Origin: Nymphaea colorata
Lineage: Eukaryota; Streptophyta; Magnoliopsida; Nymphaeales; Nymphaeaceae
Direction of reading: 5' to 3'
Length of the DNA: 64,000 nt
NCBI RefSeq assembly: GCF_008831285.2
Contig: NC_045150.1
Span: 13,065,868 to 13,129,867 of the forward strand
Of this stretch, positions 33,094-44,249 are shown piece after piece (position 1 is the stretch's first letter; every line of letters begins with the position of its first letter). Below the pieces are notes generated by a model. It saw only the letters and a program-made list of their open reading frames with translations, ran no database searches and was not told the origin of the DNA. The position numbers were made by a program, and so were the translations under genes.

Positions 33094-33673
33094 AAAAGTT
33101 TTCAATCCAAGAGATCTTATCTTTAGCTGCTGACCAACACAAAAATTCAACCTGATGACGTCATGAACGGACTTTGATATATAGTATATCCTTTTCACAT
33201 GGTGGACATCATCATTTCGAGTTACAAGATGTCCATGAAGGGGCAATGATTCATCAATGCCATAAAAGTTTCTTAAATTATTAATTATGTTATCATCCAT
33301 GAAGAATACAACAGGATCGACTCCTCTCCATTTTCCCTGGATCTGCAACTTTCCTCTCCCAACTCCCTCCCTGTTCAAGTCAGTCATGCCATCCTCACAT
33401 TCTTCAGCCTTCTCCATCTCATTGCCTTCTGGACAGAGCTCAGAGTGGTCTGCTTCTGAACCAAATTCTAAAGTGGTCTGCTTCTGAACCAAATTCCCTG
33501 TTCATCCAAAGAATCTGAGGCCACACTTCCCTCAGCTAAATCACCATTATCATCACTTGGTGCATTAACAATTATGCTTGTATTACCCGTGCATGATGCC
33601 TCATTGACCTCCTTTGCTGGCCCTCCAGTCTTGCCACTTTCATCCGTATAACCTACTTGCTTACTTGGCCTGT
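33094..33673 (-). pseudogene. NSUN2-like exon with 28-bp internal duplication
   Basis: The exon runs from CTACAG acceptor to a TTTT/GTAAGT donor. Its first part is an acidic, low-conservation linker (RPSKQVGYTDESGK...). Then 25 identical bases occur twice (33444-33468 and 33472-33496, period 28, not a multiple of three). The frame upstream hits a TAG here; the downstream frame carries GKWRGVDPVVFFMDDNIINN, YGIDESLPLHGHLVTRNDD, HVKRIYYISKSVHDV and GQQLKIRSLGLKTF. Confidence 0.75.
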
Positions 33674-34084
33674 CTGTAGCAGAAATTAAAGATAAACAGG
33701 CATTTAGATTATATCTTCAATTAGTAGCAAGTAAGCACTTAGTGAAGCATTTACTTCTAATGAAGTTGATAAAAAACTAAGGTGTATTACTTGGTAATTT
33801 AATGTTGATAATGACATACAGTACAGAAAATCCAACAGGAAAATGCTAAAGTCAGAACAGTATGTTAAAAAAGAAATGAACAAAGATAAATGCTGATGTC
33901 AAACAAGAAAGGATCTCATGAAGCAGGATAATTCTATTTCTAACATATGATGTAGTCTTTTGTTGGGTCCTATTCATCCATGGTCTACAACTTAAGCTAA
34001 CTCGACATAACAAGAGGAAGAAGAAAAAGGAAAAACTTCAGTAAAAAAAGGAAATACAGCAAGCAATTAAACAGTCTAGGATAC

Positions 34085-34534
34085 CTCTTGAATGAGAAAT
34101 TTTTGGAGGACAGCAATTGAAAAGGCTCCTCCATTTTGGTCATGTGGCAAAATCCTCATACATCGTTCCAAAGGAAAGTTCGAAACTTCTTTTGCTTTAG
34201 GTTTTGGATTTCTTGGAGTTATGGATTGAGAGCAAAACTTTTCTGTCTCATTTTCCTCACAAGTCTTACTCGAAGCAATGCCGTCACCCACATCACAGTT
34301 ACCTCTTTCAAGAGGGAAGTTTTCATCGAAATTTTCATCAATTTGACATTGCTTCTGCAAAGAGGTATCAGTTTGTAGCTCATTCACATTGACTGATATC
34401 TCTTCTTCACCAAAAGCAGATGCTTCCCTTGGCTCCCCAGCTTGACCTGAAGGGAACATGCTGGGCACTATCACTGCCTTTCTGTTAGAAGGAACTTCTT
34501 CGTAAGAAGTCAGCCAGCAACCCTTATCCCACAC
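34085..34534 (-). CDS. NSUN2-like exon carrying the LPHDQNGG motif
   Basis: Acceptor AATGCAG then GTGTGGG; donor CAAGAG then GTATCC. It reads VWDKGCWLTSYEEVPSNRKA, VIVPSMFPSGQAGE, an acidic linker, then PLERCMRILPHDQNGGAF and SIAVLQKFLIQE. In active NSUN2/TRM4 proteins this part is the end of the Rossmann methyltransferase fold (usually LPHDQNTGGFF). The frame is open. Confidence 0.78.
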
Positions 34535-35596
34535 CTGCATTGTTAGTATCAGCATTCATAAATTAATTGATGTTTTGACATTTCCAAGTAAAGCTACCAT
34601 AAGAATACAAATTAAGAAATGCTTGAAGCTGGGTACAATCATAAAACATGATTCAATAATGTTTATGTCAGAGACAGACAATGAGACATGGTAAGCTCAG
34701 GAATCATTAAAAAGGAAAGTGGCCGATCCTTGTCAAAGGCAAACCAAATAGCTTTGTCCTCACTCCTGAGTCTATTACATAAAAGTATTACGACAGAACA
34801 TTCCCTTTTCTAGATGGCAACACCAATTATTACCAGATTATACACCCAACAAATGGAAATCTACACATGATAAAAGAACACTATTAAGACAAATTCCAAA
34901 GTGCAATTATTTTGTTTTTGAATGAACAGTGAACCATTCACCTGTACAGGGTAGCAGCTTACATTTTGATAAAATACTTACTTCTTTAGGTGTGGTGTTG
35001 GTGAAAGTAATGAAGTTATTCATGAAGTTAGCAAATGGAGTCCTAAAGTGCATGGTGCTCGTGAGGTGTTGAAAGAGATTGAATTCAAATTTGAAGCAAT
35101 GGATGTCTTGTAATTCAGTCATTCAGGGAGAGAAAGCTTCTATGTGTAGAAAATCTGCTTCTAAATGATTGGCAATATATTTGCTGAAATACTTGAAGCC
35201 TCTAAATTAGCAAAGCATGCTTTCTAAGGGGACACACACACTGGGTCCTGGACATACATTGCCTAGTTGCAAATGCATTTCAAATTACTACATGCTCTTT
35301 CCAGGCATTATAAAATAAATTCAGCACCTTCTTAAAAATATGTTTTGAATAAATAATCAATTAACAGCGGCTACAGTCTTGTTTACTGTATCTTTTCCAC
35401 CCAACAAAGAATATCTTGTTCATTTTGTCAAAACAAAAACTTTGTGTTGACAAACGCTAGCAGAAACTAAACTAAGTTCAGTTAATGAAAAAATAACTGC
35501 AGTAAATTTGGGTTTCAGCTGTACAGAAGTAGAAGAACATTTTTGTTGCTCATAAAAGGACAATTATGTGGTGCACATGAAGGCAGAGATTCTAAC

Positions 35597-35677
35597 CTTC
35601 CATGTCTTAAGACCAGGACGCCTGATCAACTGGGGAAGCTCGGCAGAGACATCCAAAAGCCCCAGGGTGAGGCGCCT
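35597..35677 (-). pseudogene. First surviving exon of the NSUN2-like gene
   Basis: It reads GLLDVSAELPQLIRRPGLKT ending WK then GTTAGA. The 5' edge is unsure: the last family-like residues start near 35662, and an AG at 35679-35678 lies within a GCGCCTAGGC-rich stretch that looks repetitive. Upstream the homology stops. Confidence 0.65.
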
Positions 35678-35679
35678 AG

Positions 35680-36766
35680 GCAATCCAAACACAAAATAGT
35701 ACTCTTTTTGGTCTTAATGGGTAAGAAGTAAATCTCTCTTGGTTCATTTATCTTCTAAAATATTGATTCCAGTGGAGTTTTTTCAAAATTCCCACTTTCA
35801 TTCTTTTCTCTGTCTTTTCCTCCTTTTTCTGGTGATTACGCCCTACCTAGGCCCTTTTATGATGTCTGCCACCTAGGCCCATGTAGCACTTTTAACTGCA
35901 TATGTTACAACAAAGAGATTCATGACTAACTAATCTGATACTCTACATTCAACTGAAAAAACAAAAAGTCTGTGTTCCATAATGAATCATCAGACAGCCA
36001 GAGTACAAAGACAGCTTTAGGGGAAATGGTGATACAAGCAGCCAGAACATCCGAATTCATCCAGCCACACAATATGTTTATCATATCTATGATGTAATGA
36101 GTAAATCTCTCTTGTAGAAAACACCTGCAAATAATAAATGAATGCAGGTGTCAAACCCTCTACGAGGAGACATTTGGATCGAGTGCTAAGGTCGTATTCC
36201 TCCCACAAAAGGCAGCCATCTTTTTCACGGGTGTTGGACCTATCAGTTCTTACCATCCCGTAGGATGCTTGGTGTTTACTTAAGAAGCGAGTTCCTGTAG
36301 TCGGGCATTAGGCCTGAATAGTGCGACTTATGATCTTGAAAGCATGTAGTTCCCTTCCGTGTGTTTGTATCGGTAGATTATGATTTGTGTGCCTTTTTCC
36401 GCAAACATAGGATTCCAGAAAGGTTATGATAACTAGCTCTCTTGGCTCCTAAAGTCCAATGTAGTAACATAAAATTCATGCCCTAACCCAATGCAATTTG
36501 GACCCAATTGTTATTGGAACTTGATATGGTTTATGATTGTATAGTCCTTGAAACGTGGACAATCTTAAGATTTCATACGGTGAGAAGAAGAAAATGGTCA
36601 TCTTGACCAGACTGCCACAATCCGGCCCCTTTTCTAATCTTGATGACTATGGAATCAAAGAGGTAGAATAGATAGATGGATGTACATAAAGATATGTACA
36701 CGTTCAGCATTCGATGCATCACGCACAGAGGCCAGAAGCAGACAAGAAGAAGAAGAAGGAGAAAAC
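35680..36766. other. Spacer between two divergent gene fragments
   Basis: No exon was recognised on either strand. Between 35850 and 35890 CCTAGGCCC is repeated. 36600-36760 would be the 5' flank of the C2 fragment. Confidence 0.45.
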
Positions 36767-37201
36767 ATGGTTCGCGGATCCTGGAATTGTTATTGGTCGA
36801 TGCAAAGGGCATCCACAACACCGAATTCCTTGGTGACCATCATTTCCTTTTCTGTCTTCTTTGTAGTGTCTTTCTCTCTATCTCACATAGAGGGGACGAA
36901 GGGACTTCACATGCATATTTTACTGCTTCACAAGAAATGAAGGAGACAACAATCTCATTTCACCTGTTCCCCTTTGTTATTCACTCCATGTGCACTGCTT
37001 TTATCTGACCCCCTTTTTTCTGGATAATGGTACTCTCTCTCTTTTCTTTGTATTTGGATTTTCTTTTCTTTCTTGGGTTTCTGATTTGTAGATTTGGATG
37101 TTAAAAGATTAATTAATTGGTTAATCAGGGAAGATGGATCCATACGTGGTGATTCAATGCAGGAACTATGAATGCAAGAGCAGTATCTTTGGTGACACTA
37201 C
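36767..37201 (+). pseudogene. 5' fragment of a C2-domain protein (elicitor-responsive protein 3-like)
   Basis: Exon 1 (36767-36832) starts ATGGTTCGCGG. The expected continuation ILELLLVDAKGIHNTEFLG is present one base out of frame, so a base is missing at GGATC. Its donor is CTTG then GTGACC. Exon 2 (37129-37201) follows TTAATCAG and reads KMDPYVVIQCRNYECKSSIF then GDT, donor GTAAGC; the junction restores FLG-KMDPYVV. Small C2 proteins of this type bind phospholipid in a calcium-dependent way and are linked to defence signalling. The KMDPYV loop holds one calcium-binding Asp. Exons for the rest of the C2 domain (WNE..F region) were not found downstream, so it is a truncated gene. Confidence 0.72.
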
Positions 37202-37790
37202 GTAAGCTTTATTTTTCTTTCAGTTTTCCTTTCAATTGATATGATAGATATATAAGCACGTGTCTCCAATTGAACAGTTATAAATCAAACAACAACTAAT
37301 TAATCAGTCTTTTACTCCTAATCTCAAAAACCGATTGAAGACTCTCAAATATGGACTCAAGTTAAGAAGATCATCACTAATAAGGTGTATAATAAACAAA
37401 CTGGAATCTTGTCCTTAATTTGCCGTTGGACTTCGATCCATTTTCATTAATTTTTAATGAAAAAACAAATGAGAAGAGTGGTTAAATCGTTGCAGGCACG
37501 CTAATGTTATAATACATATGGGAGCCTTTCCTTTCTTTTTGTAGTTTTTTCCATTAATTGCTGAATTAAATTTGGAAACCAAAAAAAAAAGTATCGCAAC
37601 GGTCATCTTTTGAAGAGATACTTTTCATCGCTTTCTTTTCTCATTTCCAATGTCAATTTCTCTCTCACATCTCGGTCTTTCGAGGCCTCTCTGATCTCTC
37701 ACAGACTGAGTTAACTACTGTCTGGGGCGGCTCCGGCAACCAGCGACTCACCGGAGCATCGCCGGAGCGAATAGCCGGCGACCACCCACC
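37202..37790. other. Spacer without a recognised gene
   Basis: AT-rich to 37600, then pyrimidine-rich (CTCTCTCAC) leading into the GC-rich block at 37720. Nothing coding is recognised. Confidence 0.45.
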
Positions 37791-38315
37791 ATGGTAACTG
37801 TAGGAGGTCTCTCTCTCTTTCTCTCTCTTAACGCTACCAACCTTCTGCTTCGAGGCGGAGGGATTCTGGAAACAGAGGAAACCCTCTCAAGCGGAGGGTT
37901 TCAGAGTTCAGAGAAAACCCTCTGCCTTGAGGCAAAGGGTTTCCTCTGCAAATCCTATGCCTCAAGGCGGAGGGGTTCAAAGAGTTTCTTTGAGACTTTC
38001 TCTTCGAGGTGGAGGATTTTTTTGAAGACCCTCCGCCTTGTGGCGGAGAGTTTCTGCGTCGAGGTACGTCGCCTTGAGGAGGAGGGTTTCAGAAAAACCT
38101 TCTTTAGAGAAATGCTTTCCCGTCCCAGCTCTCTCTCGACGAAGCACTCGCCCACCGCTACTGTCTCTCCCTTTCCTTCTCGACGTGTCGCTTCCCTCTT
38201 CTTCTTCTTCTCCTGCAATGCAAACTGTTTCATTCGAGCTCCCCTCTTCTTCATAGGTACTCATTCGCCTTTCTTCCCGCGAACCAGAGCTCCAAGCGAA
38301 GGTCCAATTTCATAG
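37791..38315 (+). other. GC-rich block with clustered short palindromes (174-codon open frame of unknown nature)
   Basis: Between about 37845 and 38105 variants of CCTCCGCCTTGAGGCGGAGG and GGCGGAGGGTTTC/GAAACCCTCTGCC recur in both orientations, giving many hairpins. An open frame starting MVTVGGLSLFLSLNA spans it, with repeats such as GFQSSEKTLCLEAKGFLCKS, but its composition follows the DNA repeat and no domain is visible. I would not call it a gene. The preceding 37720-37790 (CCGGAGCATCGCCGGAGCG) resembles a 5' leader. Confidence 0.4.
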
Positions 38316-38926
38316 GCACCATCACCACGAGGCTCAGTTTCAGCATGACGCAGTTCAGCATCATCTCGAACCGGCGCTATTCGGCCGGCAGCTGGTAATC
38401 TATTGAGCAATCTAGCAATCTATGGTCGAGAGCTTTTTTATGCTTTTGTAATGGACTCTTGAATTGTTTTGGCACTGATTTGTGTAAACATTGACTGCTA
38501 ATCGTGGTAACTTGTATTTCAATGGTTATATTAGGCTGGTTGATTGATTTACCGGTCTTGTTTTTGGGTGCTTGCTTTCCAATTATCTCAAAGTTATTTT
38601 TTGGTTTGTAAGACAGGTAGAATTTAGATTCTATATGGTTTATAACTAATGCTGCATCTGTACCTTCTTGCGCATTGATTACAGACTGAATGCTTAGGTA
38701 TTATAATTTGAACTGCAGACTTGTATGATGATTTTGCTTTGATTTATGCATATCTTTTTTTCGTCTTATTGCTTAAAGGGTTATTTTTTAGCAAATATTA
38801 TTTGTGCTATCTAGCAAGGTGCATGGTCTGTAGTTTGGCATACCATTCGGAGTTTTACCAAAAATCCAAATCTATAGTTGTCATTATTCTTTAACTGATG
38901 TTTTTAGAAAATTCACCGTATAGGAT
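38316..38926. other. Spacer without a recognised gene
   Basis: T-rich sequence with no recognisable exon. Confidence 0.45.
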
Positions 38927-39218
38927 TGGTTTTGTAGAAATATGCAACGTAAGAGAGAAATAGAGAAGAAACACACGATGTACGTGGAAAACCTCAAGAA
39001 GAGGTGAAAAACCACGGAGAAGCTCTAACCTAGGGGCAAAACCGCAACCCTAGGAGAGAGAAAATTATATCCACTTAAACAACAAATTTACAATAGGTGG
39101 AGATTATAAGAGAGAGAGGTAGAGAGCTTGCCTAGGGTACCGAGCCAGCCTCGGTATCCATGCCCATGGGACTGGGTCCATATCCGGACCCGGTTCCCTA
39201 TTACAAGTTATTCTAACA
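38927..39218 (-). mobile_element. Probable solo LTR (copia-like)
   Basis: On the minus strand it begins TGTTAGAATAACTTGTAATA and ends CTACAAAACCA, giving TG...CA ends about 292 bases apart, with interior words usual for copia LTRs (GAGGTTTTCCACG, and GGAACCGGGTCCGG). No primer site, internal region or second LTR is next to it. Five-base flanks (AGGAT and GGTTT) do not match, so the ends may be eroded or slightly misplaced. Confidence 0.45.
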
Positions 39219-41702
39219 GGTTTATTTTGTTCTTTCTTGAAGAAAGTGAAGAGCTTAACCCAAACCATTTGCCAAACTTGCAATCAGTTGAGGACCCGAC
39301 ATTTATGGGAACTTGTCGCCCTTAATCTAACCTTTTTGTGTATAGAAGACACTACTCTTATGGGAGTATTGGTGAAGTTTGTTTTTCTACCCAGCCAACC
39401 TATCTTGTTATTCAATTTGCCGTGTCTTTAGGGAGTATAGTTCCTTCCTCCTTTTGATATACCATTTGATGTCATGAATTTTTATAAAGAGAAAATTTTA
39501 AATTTTGCTTAAAAGCATTTTTAAAATTGTTTTCTCACACAATGGTATATGCCTTTGGTTTTTCTTAGTACCCTCTCAAGTAAAAGGAGAAAATTTTAAG
39601 TTTTTGTTGTCAATCAATGGAAGAGGAAAGCTGAAAAATTCTTTTATATGAGCAGTAAGGAAAAATCTTATGAAGTTGAGAAAGTCAAGACTAGAAAATG
39701 CTATCGACTTTGATGATCAAGCATCTACAAGGATTCAACAGGAAAATATCTTGAGAGAAAAGCCATAATGCTTCGTAAGATCTTGGTAGGTAGCAAAATG
39801 AGAGTTGAGAGATGGGCTCGTGGCTTGTGTCCTCGTTCCTCTGAGTCGTTAATCGAGAGTACCGGGTAGGCATATAGGTGATTTATGTCTGTCCCGCGAA
39901 GATGACGACTTATGAACCTTTGGCTCATCGAAGCCCGTAAGCTGAAACGGGTGGGACATGTGACAAAGCTACACATTACCACCAAAGCGGTGGAGCTTCG
40001 TAGTAGCCTTTGGGGTGGTGAGGTATACCCTCAAAGGTGAAGGTCGGCCTTGAAAAAAAGAAAAAGAAAAAATCCAAAATCCAAAAAGGCAAATGCAAAG
40101 GAAAGAAAGAAAGAAAAGAAGAAAAAACATAAAAAAAAGTGCTTGCCAAGAGATGAAAAACATGAAGGTTGAACTCGCTGGAATTGAATGTGACAATCTT
40201 TCATAGATGTGCAATGCTGGGGTCAATATCTGCTTCTTTTTTTTATTACCTAAGATGCCAAGGATGATTCCTTTATGTTCACATTTTTGAAATTGAATGA
40301 CATTCCTTCTATAGATTTGACGACATTGATGCAAAATGAATCTTGATGCTTGTATGGTACTATGGGTAAATGAAGGCCATATTATTTGCACAACACGAGC
40401 ACTCTTGTTTATGAATTAATTTATCGTTTTTGAACTATTTCAAAGTGAAAACTTGACATCTCTTGTTATATTTGTAGGCTTCCTAGGCATAGGATGAACT
40501 AACCAATTCCCGGTGGTCTTGAAAGATATTTGCCATTTTATTACCAAACCGTTTGTGCACTCATGCTGAGTGTGATGAATTTTCCATCATATCCTCTGCC
40601 TTAAGAGAGGTAAGTGTATTCAACATAACCCAGATGGTTGAGTCTGTCATGGAAGGCCTCTTATCTCTTTTCAAAAGAATTAGTCGATTTTGAATTTTTA
40701 TATTTTTGAAAAGTTCCATCCTTCGAAGCAGCATGAGATTTATGTCCCTGGGTCCTTCATGGTTTTAGACCAGGTTTGTACTCAGTTTCTTCATGTCTTG
40801 TTAGTCGAATAGATGCTTTAGTAAGGTACATGTCCACCATAGGTCAAGGTCATTGGTTTGATTTGTTTTCAGGAGGATCACATTCTAGTTTAGATAGAGT
40901 ATTTTAGTTTTGTTGAGTTGACCCATTGTTGGTTTGAATTTATGGTAGTTCAATTTTTTCTTTTTATTGCCTGCTTTATTGGTTTTCCAGCATAGTGCTT
41001 GTCATGTTTATTTTTCACTTTCATTGTGAAATGGGTTTGTTTAGGAGCTTTGTTGACTTAGTTATTTGGCACTTTGGTTTTCATTTTTCAATGTATTTGC
41101 TTGATTCTTTTAATAAATAAAATCTGATCAAGTTCATGAGTATGTTGGTTGTGTCGCATTCTCATATAGTCTTTTGAATTGCATATCATACATTGCTTAA
41201 GTTGTAGGTTTCTTGGCTGAATATCTATGATGACAGCTTCATCGCATCTAAGGGGCATGTCAACTGCGAGTTTAAGTCATGCTGTTTTGTTTAAAAGTGC
41301 ATATCTATTTTCAATAATTTTAGGTTTCTGGAGGTAGGAACTGGAACTAGTGATGGTGCACTACATTAAGAGTTGAAGGTGGTGTCTCTCGCTTTCTCAG
41401 TTTCTCTCGTATGATACACATTCATGGGTTTAGGATGTGGGGAAACTGTAGAGCCATGTTATATTTTCCCATGCAAGTCAGCTTAACCTAGCAAGAAATC
41501 TGTTGTTTTCAATTATGGGATCTTTTTCTTCACATTTTTATCTTAGCAAAGTTTTGATTAGCCTTATGAACTTTATGTTTGGAAGAATGCTTCATTAACA
41601 GAGGGGGCACTTGAGCATGTTGGATTCCAAAAATTGGTAAATAGGTAGCTGAGTTTGTGTTTCATTTTTGTGCAGTCCCTACTTATTTCTCTTCTTGCTA
41701 AG
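39219..41702. other. Spacer without a recognised gene
   Basis: No exon or domain is recognised. About 40045-40135 is a purine-rich run (AAAGAAAAAG). 39840-40030 has repeated GGGTGG/GTGGGACATG words that recall the non-coding ends of gypsy elements, but I could not match it to a domain. Confidence 0.4.
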
Positions 41703-42171
41703 TGTTGGAGCCCGCGGCCGGGAGGGATGCCAGAGGCAGCCGACCGCGGTCCTGATCGCCCAGAATCTCTCTCGGAGGGGGAGAACACCAATGGAACAGT
41801 AACCGGCCTCTCTGGAAACGGTGATGGCAGGGAGGATGTGCAGGTAACAGGGAGGCTAACGGAGGGTCTTGCAGGCGGTGTGGGCGTCAGATGGGTGAAG
41901 GGAAATGGCAGAGGATGCGTGGGCAGCGATCGGTGGAGTCTCCTCAACCCGGGATGGGCTTCAGGCGAAGGAGAGCTCGTTGAAGGCAGCCATAGAAGGT
42001 GGAACGGAGCATACACAGGAAGAAGAAGGGGAAGAAGAAAACATCATTCTCATTGATGAAATGAGATGGAATCCAAGGGGGCTGCCGCCGGGAATGGCGT
42101 CCGGCGACCTTCTGGGTAGAACCTCCAGGAACGACCCTCTTGGGAATCCTCTCTCAAAGCATACCTCAACA
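41703..42171 (-). repeat. 3' LTR (complete, 469 bp)
   Basis: Plus-strand ends are TGTTGGAGCCC and CCTCAACA, giving a 5-bp inverted repeat TGTTG/CAACA. 41703-42062 aligns without gaps to 49646-50005. Confidence 0.85.
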
Positions 42172-42190
42172 ATGGCTGCCTCCCCCCTTA
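42172..42190 (-). promoter_or_regulatory. Polypurine tract of the LTR element
   Basis: On the minus strand TAAGGGGGGAGG lies seven bases before the start of the 3' LTR, the position and composition expected for plus-strand priming. The intervening CAGCCAT is not purine-only. Confidence 0.6.
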
Positions 42191-42584
42191 TGAAGGAGGA
42201 GGATGAAGGCCCAACGGCCTCCCACGGCTCGCGTGGGAGGTGGCCGACCAGCGTCTCGGTTCGACAGCCTTGTCGAACCGGGTCGGGGGCGGCGAGTCGC
42301 CCCGGGTCTTTAAGAGACTAGGGTCCCAAATCCGATACAAGAAACTCGGATCCGGACCCCAGTCCTGATCCCCCAAAAAGTCCGTGCCCGGATCCATAAG
42401 ACTGCGCATGCATCCGGGTCTACAAAAGTGACGGGCCAACCCGCCTCACAAATTCGGACCCGTGTCCGTTTATTCCCTGAGTGTCCCCCCTATACAGTGT
42501 CAGCACCCCCTCGTCGTGTCAGGCATCACAGCAGGGACGTGTCCCATCAAAATGACACCCATGTCCCGCTGGAACTCCTCCCGG

Positions 42585-44249
42585 CTAGGGTGCGCCCGTC
42601 GCTACCGAGCCTTCTCGCCCGAGTGTTGCCGCGTCGCCTGGTAGGTCGCGCGCAGGGGCGTCGGCCAGCCCGCCTAGCGCTCGGACGTCGGTCGGCCCTG
42701 GCCGCTGGTCGGCCAGGCGGCAGTCATCAGTGCTGCTGTCTCCCTCAGTCCCTTCTGCACCTGCCCTGGCCCGAGCGAGGGAGGCTAAACCTCCCGTGGT
42801 GGTTGCCTCAGCCGCATGCACCTCCTGGCGGCCCGCGGGGTTAACCTCCCGTGTAGGTTTCCGGGCTGTGCCCGGCTCTTGCCTATGGTCTGAAACCTCC
42901 CTCTGATCTGCTCCGGGGTCATCACCCCCGCCTCCTGGCGCGTGGCCCATCTCATCCGTGGGCTGTGCGTGGCCTTCCGCCCTATCGGTGCCGGCTGCGG
43001 CCCTCATCCTGGACGCCGATGGATGGGCCGTATCAGATCCATCCCCCTTAGATGGAGCCTGTCCGCAGGCTCCTACCATAAGTAACCTCCTTGTCATACG
43101 GCCCGCCTTCTCTCTTTCTCGCCCATGTCCACGGCGTTGCCTATTACGGACGCGCGGAAAGTCCCTTGAGCATTGCCCTTCTCCGCCGGGATCCCAAGCA
43201 GTATGTGCTTGACCCATAAATGAACGGTCGGGGCTGAAACTACTGTCCTTGTCTGATGGCTGATTTGTGACCCTATGAGGCAGAAGTGGTGGATGGGAGA
43301 TGGGCGGAAGTGGTGCCCAACCTTGCGCGTTGGGTGGTGCCATTTGGAAGTAATGGTCGGTCGTCCCTTCACCCAAGGCACCCTTAGAAGTGCTGCCATG
43401 TCCAAAGGCAAAAAGGGTTACTTCATCCCCCTTTTCCTTGGTGAACCGTATTGTCAAGCCACTTGGGTTTAGGACAACATCCCTTAGTGTTCGCAGCCAA
43501 GGGCTGCCTAGGACCACATCGGGTCCACACCCCACAAATACATATAGATCTGCCCGGAACTTATAACTTTGGATCTGGATTTCCATGTCCTTACATTCAG
43601 CACAAAGGGCCTCCCTTATGTCACCTCCATCTTCCCTATTGCTAGTGAAGTGTCCTCTTGCCCCTCCCCAAATCCATCGAGCAACTTGGCGGTTTATGAG
43701 GTTACAAGAGAGATTGCCATCCACAAGCAACACTACGCCCATGGTACGTATGTATCCTCGTAGCATTAGGCCCCCATCTCCATTGCTGGGATGCCTACTT
43801 CGGTCCTCACTCTCATCACCCCGGTTGTGTATATCTTTATCGTCTCCCTTGGGAAATCCGGTTGGAGGCTCGGAGGAAACCTCTCCCCTTGATCTGTCCT
43901 TGAGGCTAGGGGAATGTCCACATGGGCGTCTTGGTCCCCATTTCGCTCCAGCATGGGAGCTTGGTCCTCTCTCGTCAGGATTTAACGGTTCTAGGGGAGT
44001 CAAGCACCGATGATGGAATGGAGAATAGCTTGGTTGCTGCCTGCCCTTGTCGGCCTGCGGAATACCATTCCTCTTGCTTGCCTTGTCCCACGTAAGTGAC
44101 TGGCGTCCCTCTCGAATGGCAGGCGGTATGAGCCCCACCTTGGGCTCGGTCCTCTCTTTCACTAGGTGGTGGTGGGCAGTCCTGAGTTCGGCCCTAGCCT
44201 CTTGGTCCAACTCATCTCCACCTTTCTCTTGTGAGGCCAAGAATCCCAC
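42585..44249 (-). CDS. Retropepsin-like ORF of the LTR element (554 codons)
   Basis: Around residues 165-275 it reads VVLLVDGNLSCNLINRQVA and, about 70 residues later, GPDVVLGSPWLRTLRDVVLN then PSGLTIRFTKEKG. This is the layout of Ty3/gypsy retropepsins (VLIDSGATHNFI ... DVVLGIQWLRTLG). The catalytic D-S/T-G is DGN here, so the enzyme is probably dead. The ends of the ORF are proline-, glycine- and charge-rich without recognisable domains, and no RT follows, where gypsy elements have one. Start codon choice is arbitrary. Confidence 0.6.
   Translation of the reverse strand: MGFLASQEKGGDELDQEARAELRTAHHHLVKERTEPKVGLIPPAIREGRQSLTWDKASKRNGIPQADKGRQQPSYSPFHHRCLTPLEPLNPDERGPSSHAGAKWGPRRPCGHSPSLKDRSRGEVSSEPPTGFPKGDDKDIHNRGDESEDRSRHPSNGDGGLMLRGYIRTMGVVLLVDGNLSCNLINRQVARWIWGGARGHFTSNREDGGDIREALCAECKDMEIQIQSYKFRADLYVFVGCGPDVVLGSPWLRTLRDVVLNPSGLTIRFTKEKGDEVTLFAFGHGSTSKGALGEGTTDHYFQMAPPNAQGWAPLPPISHPPLLPHRVTNQPSDKDSSFSPDRSFMGQAHTAWDPGGEGQCSRDFPRVRNRQRRGHGREREKAGRMTRRLLMVGACGQAPSKGDGSDTAHPSASRMRAAAGTDRAEGHAQPTDEMGHAPGGGGDDPGADQREVSDHRQEPGTARKPTREVNPAGRQEVHAAEATTTGGLASLARARAGAEGTEGDSSTDDCRLADQRPGPTDVRALGGLADAPARDLPGDAATLGREGSVATGAP

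Larger units (their letters stand above)
31827..35677 (-). pseudogene. C-terminal half of an NSUN2/TRM4-type tRNA (cytosine-5) methyltransferase, catalytic half missing
   Basis: Five exons of the C-terminal part are seen: about 35677-35597, 34534-34085, 33673-33094, 32360-32136 and 31992-31827. Diagnostic pieces are ELPQLIRRPGLKTWK, VWDKGCWLTSY, VPSMFPSG, CMRILPHDQNGGAFSIAVLQ, WRGVDPVVFFMDD, LHGHLVTRNDDVHHVKRIYY, RISSEGLPLLLPYMTKQQ, KFADFCDAEFGEKASEL and TIAIGCWKGRTNLSIM. The family methylates C5 of tRNA cytosines in the nucleus. No upstream exon with the SAM-binding or catalytic Cys motifs was found up to 41.7 kb. Frame damage: an extra A at the start of exon 4 (GAAAAGG), a TAA just before its donor (32138-32140), and a 28-base duplication in exon 3. 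I judge it a 5'-truncated pseudogene. Confidence 0.8.

Noticed and set aside
36017-36256. 79-codon minus-strand frame upstream of the NSUN2-like exons
   Set aside because: It does not resemble the missing methyltransferase part and has no plausible splice link.
37791-38315. 174-codon frame as a real protein
   Set aside because: Its sequence follows the palindromic DNA repeat and no domain or splice context is visible; kept only as a repeat block.
39969-40391. 140-codon minus-strand Phe/Leu-rich frame
   Set aside because: It is the antisense of an AAAGAAAAAG run; composition alone explains the hydrophobic translation.
41573-42056. Pro/Ser-rich frames in the LTRs (also 49600-49999)
   Set aside because: They lie within the LTR on either strand and occur in both LTR copies by sequence identity, not selection.
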